64,000 nt of DNA from Methylobacterium marchantiae (GTDB lineage Bacteria; Pseudomonadota; Alphaproteobacteria; Rhizobiales; Beijerinckiaceae), in contig NZ_BPQT01000012.1 in assembly GCF_022179405.1 (NCBI RefSeq), positions 1-64,000 of the forward strand, read 5' to 3'. Below are positions 32,653-41,500 of this stretch, one piece after another (the stretch's first letter is position 1; every line of letters begins with the position of its first letter). Below the pieces are notes generated by a model. The model made no database searches and was not told where the DNA came from. It saw only the letters and a list, made by a program, of their open reading frames with translations. A program made the translations under genes and the position numbers.

Positions 32653-33846
32653 TCACAAACGTGGCGGTGTGAAGGGCTGTGCGAAGGCTACGCGCGTGGA
32701 AAGTGTCACCAGGCACAGGCCGGACAGAGCCAGCGGCGCCATGAGCGCAAAGGCGAGGCTACCTCCGCCAGCCTGATAGGCGACACCGCAGAGGATCGTG
32801 GCGCTCGCAGACGCGAAGGCGTTGACGGCGCTCGACATGCCCTGGGCGCGGCCCCGGGCGCCGTCCGGCGCGAAAGCCGAGATCGCCGTCATCGCGCCGA
32901 GTTGCGTCGCGCCGAAGCTGAACGCGTGCAGCAACTGCAGCATCAAGGCCGGAACGAGATCGCCTCCGACCTGGGACAGCCCGACCACGCGTACCAGTGA
33001 CGCGACGGCGCCGAGGGCGATGAGTCGGAACGGCGTGCGCCACGTCGCGGGCCAGCGGCTGACGGTTGCGAAGAAGACGATCTCGGCGGCGACGCCCGTC
33101 GCCCAGAGGATTCCGATCCAGGAAGGTGAGATGCCGTTGGCCTGCCAATGAATGCTGCCGAAGGCGTAGGTCGCCGCATGGCTCGCCTGGATCGTCGCCT
33201 GCGCGCCGATACAGAGCCAGAGCACACGGGGCAGGCGCGGGCGTAGGCCGGGCTCTCTACGCGGCCGGGGCACTCGAGCTTCCACCGGACTCACGAAGAT
33301 GGTGGCTGCGGCGACGAGGGCGAGGCCGGTCAGCAGGATTGGCACAGCGAGGCGTTCGCCCATGGCGCTGAGAGCCGCCCCTCCGAGCAGGCTCGCGATC
33401 AGGAAGCCGATGGACCCGGCCATGCGGATTCGAGCGTAGTCGAGGCGGCTGCTCTGCCGGACGGCGGCGAGAGTGAGGTAATCGATGGTCGGCACGAGCG
33501 GGGCACCGGCCGCGGCGTTCACGGCGACGAGCAGAGCGAGGATCGGCCAGCCGATCGCGGCGCCCGCCGGCATCAGCGCGTAGGTGGCCGCCACCGCCAG
33601 GCTGCCGATGAGGAGGAGACGGCGGGCTGCCACGCCCCGATCGATCAGCCCGACGAGGGGGGCCGTCGCGATGATCTTCATGGCGATGGGCAGCGCCAAT
33701 AGGGCGCCGATGATCCGCGCGTCGAGCCCCAGGGCATTGAGCCAGACCGGCATGAACGGCATGGCGATGCCGATCTCGACGAAGACCACTGCGTAGAGCA
33801 GCGATAGGCGCGTCGCGTTCGGCTCCGTCCGAGGGGGATGTGACAA
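32653..33846 (-). CDS. MFS transporter (HcaT/MFS_1-like)
   Basis: Twelve-helix major facilitator of 397 residues. The N-terminal half begins LLYAVVFVEIGIAMPFMPVW, has the loop-2/3 region APLVGLIDRGVAARR and a charge-relay RIRMAGSIGFLIASLLGG stretch as in the HcaT/LacY-like group. A central cytoplasmic loop (PRPRREPGLRPRLPR) divides it from the second half. The first available start is TTG at 33846, as no ATG or GTG precedes the first helix. Substrate unknown; related proteins carry phenylpropionate, nucleosides or drugs. It is 88 bp upstream of the MCE operon on the same strand. Confidence 0.88.
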   Translation of the reverse strand: MSHPPRTEPNATRLSLLYAVVFVEIGIAMPFMPVWLNALGLDARIIGALLALPIAMKIIATAPLVGLIDRGVAARRLLLIGSLAVAATYALMPAGAAIGWPILALLVAVNAAAGAPLVPTIDYLTLAAVRQSSRLDYARIRMAGSIGFLIASLLGGAALSAMGERLAVPILLTGLALVAAATIFVSPVEARVPRPRREPGLRPRLPRVLWLCIGAQATIQASHAATYAFGSIHWQANGISPSWIGILWATGVAAEIVFFATVSRWPATWRTPFRLIALGAVASLVRVVGLSQVGGDLVPALMLQLLHAFSFGATQLGAMTAISAFAPDGARGRAQGMSSAVNAFASASATILCGVAYQAGGGSLAFALMAPLALSGLCLVTLSTRVAFAQPFTPPRL

Positions 33847-34015
33847 CGATAAAATCGCTCGGTTGAGGGTGCGCAGCGGCCATTGGACGAGGCGTTGCGG
33901 GTCGCCTACGAAAATTCACCCGTAAAGCCGGCGTTAAAGCCGCCGTGTCAATCTGAGGTCGCTGGTCCCCGCGGCGTCGCGCAACAGCGCGGGCATCCTC
34001 AAGGACACGAGTTTC

Positions 34016-35029
34016 ATGTCGGTTATGCGTTCGCTCACAACCATCGATGAGTCGGAGTACGACCGTATCGAAGCGGCCATGAGCGAGAGCGAGCGCGGCC
34101 GGTGGTTCCTCGCCGAATATGCCCGGCGCAATCGCAGCGCCGATACGGACGTCCTGCTCGGTGCGATCTCGCGCCTCGAAAGCGTCGTGACGGCCGATCG
34201 TCCTTCGGATCGGGAGAGCGAGCGTGTCGGTCGGATGCGTGGTGACCTGATGGACATGGCCCATGCCATCGCCCGCACCAAGGCCGAGATCGCCGCGATC
34301 AGTACCGTCGACCAGGATCACAGCCGTCTGGGCATCGCTTCCGTGGCCCTCGACGCCATCGTCCGCTCCACCGAGCGCGCCACGTCCGATATTCTCGGCG
34401 CCGCGGAAGAGGTTCAAGAGACCGCCTGGACCCTGCGCGAATCCGGCACCGATGCGGCGATCTGCGACGTGCTCGACCGCCGTGCCACGGAAATCTATAC
34501 CGCTTGCTCGTTCCAGGATCTCACGGCGCAGCGCACGGCCCGCATCATCCATACCCTGCGATATCTCGAGGAGCGTCTCGCGGCGATGATCTCGATCTGG
34601 GGCGGCGAGGTGGAACCGATCCCGCCGGCTCCCGGCTCGACCGTGTCGAACGTTGCTCAGGATCTCGATCAGTCCGATGTGGATCGGTTCATCGACATGG
34701 ATGTCGACCGGATCGAGATCAGGCCGGCAATGCCGCCGCTTCCGCCTTCGGAGAGCATGCACGACGAAGTGCTGTTCGTGGATACCGCATCGTCCGACGC
34801 GACGGAGGAGGCCGTGTCTGAGCGCGCGATCTCCGAAGAGCCTGCCTTCGTGGAGCCGCTCGCCGACGAGGACAGCGAAGAATCCGCCCAGGCCGACGCC
34901 CACGGGGATGAGAGGCGCGGAAAGGAGACCGAGCCGACATCCACTGTGCCTGAAAAGACCGACATCGCCACGGCCTTCGCCGATATCGACGGCCTCAGCG
35001 AGGAGGAGAAACTCGCGCTGTTCTCCTGA
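34016..35029 (+). CDS. CheZ-like protein phosphatase
   Basis: A 337-residue helical protein. Residues about 95-190 match the CheZ phosphatase core, with the catalytic motif CSFQDLTAQR: D168 and Q172 correspond to the essential Asp and Gln of E. coli CheZ. CheZ dephosphorylates CheY-like response regulators. Residues 205-320 are an acidic, proline-containing linker. The extreme C-terminus reads GLSEEEKLALFS, resembling the CheY-binding peptides of FliM/FliN (consensus like LSQDEIDALF) and of the CheZ tail. No che or fli genes are nearby. AAGGA lies 10 nt before the ATG. The partner regulator is unknown. Confidence 0.82.
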   Translation: MSVMRSLTTIDESEYDRIEAAMSESERGRWFLAEYARRNRSADTDVLLGAISRLESVVTADRPSDRESERVGRMRGDLMDMAHAIARTKAEIAAISTVDQDHSRLGIASVALDAIVRSTERATSDILGAAEEVQETAWTLRESGTDAAICDVLDRRATEIYTACSFQDLTAQRTARIIHTLRYLEERLAAMISIWGGEVEPIPPAPGSTVSNVAQDLDQSDVDRFIDMDVDRIEIRPAMPPLPPSESMHDEVLFVDTASSDATEEAVSERAISEEPAFVEPLADEDSEESAQADAHGDERRGKETEPTSTVPEKTDIATAFADIDGLSEEEKLALFS

Positions 35030-35081
35030 ACCGGACGAATGAACCGCGCGCATCGTCGCCGACGCTGATAAAAGGGCCGTC

Positions 35082-35522
35082 ATGGCCCTTCACCTTCTGA
35101 AGCTCTGCGTCGGTCCCGCGACGATCGAGGATCTCGAACAGCGCATCGCTCGACACCGGGACGATGCGCTGCAGGCCGGCCGCGATCCGTCCACATTCCA
35201 CGTGACGCGTATGGTGCCGAAGCGTGCGTCGGCCATTGCAGGCCAGGGCTCGATCTTCTGGGTCATCAAGGGGACGCTGTGCTGCCGCCAGGCCATTACG
35301 GCCATCGAATCGTTCACGGATACGGACGGAATCGGCCGCTGCCGTCTCGTACTCGACCCCGTCGTTGTGCCGGTCAATCCGCGCCCCTGCCGGCCATTCC
35401 AGGGCTGGCGCTATCTCACCGTGAGGTCCGCGCCGGCCGATCTCGACATGCGCCGCGCCGATGGCCTCGCCGACATGCCCGAAGCACTGCGCCGCGAACT
35501 CTCCGTCCTAGGCCTCATCTGA
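35082..35522 (+). CDS. DUF1489 domain-containing protein
   Basis: A 146-residue soluble protein that matches the DUF1489 family along its whole length, a conserved alphaproteobacterial family of unknown function. Typical stretches: MALHLLKLCVGPATIEDLE at the N-terminus, HVTRMVPKRA, GSIFWVIKGTLCCRQ and the CRPFQGWRYL region. Two or three cysteines are placed around these motifs, but metal binding is not established. AAGGG lies just before the ATG. It follows the CheZ-like gene after 52 bp and is probably co-transcribed. Confidence 0.92.
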   Translation: MALHLLKLCVGPATIEDLEQRIARHRDDALQAGRDPSTFHVTRMVPKRASAIAGQGSIFWVIKGTLCCRQAITAIESFTDTDGIGRCRLVLDPVVVPVNPRPCRPFQGWRYLTVRSAPADLDMRRADGLADMPEALRRELSVLGLI

Positions 35523-35535
35523 ATTCGTAACGATG

Positions 35536-35569
35536 GATCGGCGGAGCGGCATTTGCCGCCCCGCCGATC
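35536..35569. terminator. Bidirectional hairpin between convergent genes
   Basis: Long stem: GATCGGCGG pairs with CCGCCGATC, then after one A/C mismatch GCGGC pairs with GCCGC around an ATTT loop. It fills the 52-bp gap between the DUF1489 gene and the end of the giant coiled-coil gene. There is no T tract, so termination on either strand is inferred from position and stem strength. Confidence 0.6.
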
Positions 35570-35574
35570 TGATC

Positions 35575-38500
35575 TCAGGCGCCCTCGAAGCGGCCGCTCG
35601 CATGGGCGAGCATCGTGTAGACCTTGCCCGTTTCCGAGGTGAGATAGGCATCGGCCCGCCGCGAGTCGCGATCGTTCTTAGAGACTTCGCCGAGCAGGCG
35701 CTCGAACTCGCCGACATACCGATCCACCGTCCGCCGGAACTCGGCATCGGCCGCGTAACGCCGGCGGATCTCCTCGAACGTCTGCCGACCCTGCGTCGTG
35801 TAGAGGCGGCGATCGAACAGGTTAGGCTCACCACGCCGGTAGCGCTCCCACAACTCCACGGCTGTCTGATGGTCGATCATCTTGGCGATGTCGGTGGAGA
35901 TCGTCTCGAGGGCGGTCCGGCTCCGCTCGACGGCAGCCTTGCTCTGGTCGGCCTTGGCAGTCCCCGGCTTGGCCTGCTCAAGTTTCCCCTGCGCCGGTTT
36001 CCCTTGCTCCGGTTTCACTTGCTCGGATCTGGCCGGAGCCGACTTGGCCTGTTCGGGACGCCCGGGGGCATTCGCCTGATCTGATCCATCCGCCTCGTCG
36101 TCGAGGGAGGCGCGAGTCAGGAGATCCGAAAGCCAGCCACGATTGTCACGTCCGTCACGCCCGGCCGGGGCGGGGATGCGAGCGGTCTCGCCGGGACGCA
36201 AGGCAGGCTGGTTTCCCACCCGGCTCGTGGCTGCCGGAGCTGAGACGATGCTCATCTGCTGGGGCACGCGAGGTTCGGGGGCCTTCTCCTCGCGAGCCTT
36301 CTCGGGGGCATTGCCGCGTATCGCCGTCCCGGCTGTATCGGTCTCTGCCGATTTGGGCTGAAGAGAGCGGTTCGCCGCTACCCGTGCTTCCTGAGGTTTG
36401 GTGGCCGACGCGTCGGCCCTGGGCTGGAGAGGAGCGGGCGCAACCTGCGGCGGAGCGACCGGCACCGGGTGACCTTCGGCGGATTCGGCAACGTCGATTC
36501 CGCGTCGCGACCGCGACACGAGCGAAGACAGTTCGTTCAGCGCCTTGATCTGGTCGGACACGACCCGGCGCATTTCGCTGGTGGCTTCCTCGGTCTCGCG
36601 GGGAAGCTCCAGCACGCCGCGTTGTAGGTCCGCCCGCGTCGCTTCGAGTTCGCGACGGATCTCCGCCGCCATTTCCCGCATCCCGGCAACCGAGTCGCCG
36701 AAGCGCCCAGCCGCACTCTCGAACACGGTCATCATCTGTTCGGATGCTCCGGAGATCGCTGCCCGCACGGCGGCGGCGGTCCGCTCGCCCTCGCTGCCGG
36801 CATCCTTGCGCAGGCTCTCGAACGCCCCACTCACACTGGCACCGGCACTCTGCGCCGCCTCGGACAGGTTCAAGGCGATGCCGCGCGCACGCTCCTCGGC
36901 GGACCGAAGAGTCTCGGCCATAAGTGTGCCGAAGCGAGCGGTTTGCTCTTCCAGGATGCCGGAGCGTGCCTCGATGCGCGTCAAGACTTCTTCGACGGCC
37001 TTGTCGCGGCCGGCGAGCAGATCGACCAAGCGCGTCTCGACGGATTCGAGCGAGCCGGCCGCATCGGTGAGCGTGCCGGAATGAGCACGCGTGATCTCGG
37101 CGAGCGAGGTTCCACGGGCGTCCAGCGTCGTGGCGAGGTCGACAGCGTCGTGCAAGGCTCCCTCGGCCACTGCCTTGAGCCGTTCGACCTGTTCGGCCAC
37201 GCTCCTGCTGGCGCGCTCGGTCTCGCCGCTGATGGCAGATAGCGTCTCCTGCACCTGTTCGACCCGGCCCGACAGGGCCTGTTCGATGGCACCGAGATTC
37301 TCGCCGGCATCGCTGACGAGTTCGCGAAGGGCCGCGTTGGCCACTTCTACCCGATGGAGAACGCCACCGAGTTCACTGCGGAGCCGATCGTTCGCTTCGT
37401 CGAGCGTCGCCAACGCACGGGATGCGCCGCCATCGATGGCTGCGAGCAATGCGTTGCGGGATGCGTCCGACTGTTCGGCAAGATCACGAACCCTCTCGCG
37501 AAGGGTCTCCGCGAGTGGTGTACCGCTCTCGTTGAGGATGCGCTCTATCTCCTGGCCGCGCTCACCGAGCGACACCGCGAGTTGGGAGGCCGGCCCTTCG
37601 ACGATCTCGCGAAGGCGCTCGGAATGCGTCGCCAACGCTTCGACGACGAGGTTGCCCCGACCGTCGATCGTGTCCACGATCGATCCACCGCGTTCCTCTA
37701 TCGCACGGGTAATGGTCTCCGCGCTCTCGGCGAGACGGCGTGCCAGGGACTGCCCTCGCGCCTCGATCAGCGTGGCCAGGGCCGTCGACCGGCGGTCGAA
37801 GCCGGCGACCATGTCCTGATTGCGACCGTCGATGAGGGCGGCGACGGCTTCGTTGCGCTGGTCGAGCGCCGCGGCGAGGGCATCGGCATGGACCTGGGCG
37901 AGGGCGGCATGGCGGTCGACCCGCTCGTCGAAGGCGGCCAGCATGGTCGCACTGCGCTCGTCTACCAGTGCCGCATAGGCGTCCTGGCGGTCGTCGAAGG
38001 CGTTGGCGAGGTCGTCGCCGCGCGAGGCGACGAGGGATGCGAACACCTTCATCCGGCTGTCGATCCGGTTCGTGAAGGCCTCGCTGCGGGCGTCAACCGC
38101 CTGGGTCAGGGCGGCGCTCTGGTTGTCGATGGTTTTGGCGAACGCCGCCCCGCGACCTTCCACCAACTGATCGAGCGCCCGCAGGCATTCGTCGAACAGG
38201 GCTGCGATGGCCTGGGTGCGGGCATCCACCGACTGCGTCAGCGACAGGCCCTGGTTGTCGATGGTTCGGGCGAACTCGGACGTGCGGTGGTCTACGAGCT
38301 CGTCGAGTGCGCGAAGGCGCTCGTCGAATACCGCAGCGATGGCCTGGGTACGGGCATCGACAGATTGCGTCAGCGACAGCCCTTGGTTGTCCACGAGGGC
38401 GTCGAGGGTCTCGAGGCGTTCGTCGAAGAGCGTGCGTAGCGAGCCTGTCTGCTCTTCGAGCGACCGGGTAAGGGCCCCGCCTTTGTCGTCGACGGTGTGA

Positions 38501-41500
38501 GCGAGTTCCGCCGTCCGGTTCGCGACCAGGTGATCGAGGGCGCGCAGGCGCTCGTCGAAGAGGGTCGTGAGCATGGCCGTTCCCGCATCGACGGAACGGG
38601 TGAGAACAGAGCCCTGCGTGTCCAGGGTCCGGACAAACTCGGCCGAACGATTTGCGACGAGGGAGTCGAGGGCCTGCAGGCGGTCGTCGAACAACGCGGT
38701 CATCGCGCCTGCGCGGTCATCAACGTTTTGAGTCAGGGCTGTGCCCTTGGTGTCAATGGTGCGGATGAACTCTGCCGCGCGGTTCTCGACCAATTGGTCG
38801 AGGGCGCGCAAGCGCTCGTCGAACAGAGTACCCATGGCATGGGTACGCGCATCGACTCGGTCGGTGAGAGCTTCGGCGCGGCTGTTCACCAGTCCGTCGA
38901 GGGCGGTGAGGACGTCGTCGAACAATGTCCGCAGACCATGGGTCCGGGTCTCGACTGCTTCCGCGATCTTGGCGCCGCGTCCATCCACGAGTTCGTCGAG
39001 AACCCCGATCCGCTGATCGAACAGGGCGACGAGATCACGCGTACGGGCTTCTACCGCCCCGGCGGCACCGCCCAGGCTGGCTTCGATCGTATCGACGAAA
39101 GTACGCCCGCGCTGGTCCAGCGATTCATGAAGGGGCGCGAGCCGATCGTCGAAGCTATTGGTGAGAACCTGCGAGTGATCGTCCAGCATGGTCCGGATCT
39201 CGTTGGTCCGGTTATCGAGGAGCTGATGGACGGTACGCACGCCCTCGTCGAGCAGGCTGCTGATGTCGGTGGTCCGCTGCTGGAGCGTGGAGCCGAGACG
39301 GCCTTCGCCTTCTCCCAGCAGCCGGTCGGCATCGGCGACGATCTCGCGCAGGCGGGTGATGACGGTGTCGCCGCGCTGCTCCAGAAGCTCGGCCAGCGAG
39401 GAGCCGCCGCGATCGAACAGATGCGCGAGCTCGGTGATGCGGGTACCGAGGGCGCCGAAGACGATACGCCCCTTCTCGTCGAGCTCCTGGCCCATCGCCG
39501 CCGTGCGCTCGTCGATGAGCGAGGCCAGGGCTTCCGCGCGGTTCGAGAACGATGCACGGATGGCCTCGGCCTGCCCAGCGAGCGCCTCGTTGGCATGGCT
39601 CGTCCTGCTCTCGATCATCTCGACGAGCTCGCGGGTGCGATTGGCGAGATCCTCGTCCACGGCCCGGGTGCGGCTCTCGATGAGGCGGATGGCCTCGAAG
39701 GCCTGCGCACCGAAGGTTTCGTCGATGAGGCGGCTCCGCTCCTCCAGCGCCGCGGCGATTGCGTCGAGGCGCCCGATCACGCCGGTGTCGAAGCGGCCGA
39801 CCCCCTCGTCGAGGCGACGCGACAGGTCGATGGCCTGATGCTCCAAGCGCTCGGCGATCTCGGCAGAACGACTGCCCAGGGCGTCGCCCAGGCTGAGGCT
39901 GCGGGCGGCGATGTCCTGAGCCATACCGTCGGCCCGGGTATCCAGGGTCTGTACGAGATCGCGGCTGCCTTCGACCATGACCCTCGCCATCTCGCCGGTG
40001 CGCAGGATCAGGGCCTCGTTGAGGGCCGTTGCACGTGAGCCGAGCTGCCCGTCGATCTGGTTCACCAAGTGGGTGAAGGTCTCGCCGATTTCGGCGCTGC
40101 GCTTCAGGGAACGCTCCTCGAGGGCGCCGAGCTGGCTCTCCACGGTCTCGCGGGCTTCGCGGGTGCGCTCGACGATGGTCTCGGCCACCGCCTTGCCCTG
40201 GACCGTGATGACGCGATCCATCTCTTGGAGCTGACTGGAAACGGTCTCGCTCAGGCTCGATGTATCGCGTGCGATGCGGTCGGCGAGAATGTCTCCCCGC
40301 GCGATCGTCTCCTGGAGGGCGGCGAGGCGATCGCTGAGCACTGTGTCGATGGCTCTGGCACGGCTCTCGGTCGTCTCGGCGAAGTTCGCGCCGCTCTGGG
40401 CGAGGGCATCGTTGACGCGCGCGCTCTGGGCGGTGACCGCCAGTACGATCTCACGGCCGGTATTGGCGAGTTGGCCATGCGCCTCATCGGCATGGGTAGT
40501 GATCAGGTCGGTCAGGCCGCGGCTATGGGTGCCGAAGGAAGCCTCGACGTCCCTGATCCGGGCGGTGAGTTCGCCGCCGACATTCTCGGCTGCGCGAGCG
40601 ATGGAGCCCGTCGCCTCGGTGGCGCGGTCAGCCAGGGTCTCGTCGATCTCTGCGAGAGTTCGGCGCAGTGCCTCCATCGCTTCCTGCGCACGCCCGCCGA
40701 CCTCGCCGCTGAGGCCGCTGGCCGCCTGTTGCAGGAACCGGGCGGCTTCTTCAGTACGGGTGGCGAGTTCGCCGGAAGTGGCGGCGAGCCGGCGTTCGAA
40801 GATCTGAACCGCCTCGACCGTGCGGGCTTCGAGCTCGCCGGTGGCGCTTGCAGAGGAGCGGCGGAACGCCTGAGTCGCTTCTGCCGTGCTGGCGCCGAGA
40901 GCCACGGTGGTCTCCTCCGCACTACGGCGGAAGACGTCCGCGGCTTCGCTGGTACGGGAGCCGATCTCGTTGGCGAGGGCGTCGAGGACGGCACGCAGGC
41001 TGTCGATTGCACCGCCGGAGCGGGACTCGAATGTGCTGCCGAGGACGCCGAAGGCACCGGTGAGGGTGAGGGTCGCGTCCTCAACCTGCTTGGTAACAAG
41101 GCTGCCCACCTGCTCACCGGCCTTGTTCAGGCGGCGGATGCTGGCGTTGACGACGGCAGCCGTGTCCTCGGCACCGTTGCGAATCGCGGCTGCGGCTTCG
41201 GCCGAGCGGGCGTCGATTTCGCCGTTGAGGCTCGCCACGGTGCCGCGGAGGTTGTCCACCGTGCCCTGGGCCCTGGTCTCGAAATTGGTCCCGAGCGAGG
41301 CCAGCGCGCCATCCATGGCGCTCGCGGCTTCCTGTGCGCGAAGGGTCACGAGGTTGCCGATACGCTCGCCGGCCGAGTTCAGGCTGCTCTCGAGCGAGCC
41401 GCCCTGGACGGTCAGGGTCTCGTGCAGCCGGGCGGATACGCCATCGATGCGCTCGACCAGGACACCGGCCCGTTCGTCGACTCCCATGCCGGCTCCTTCG

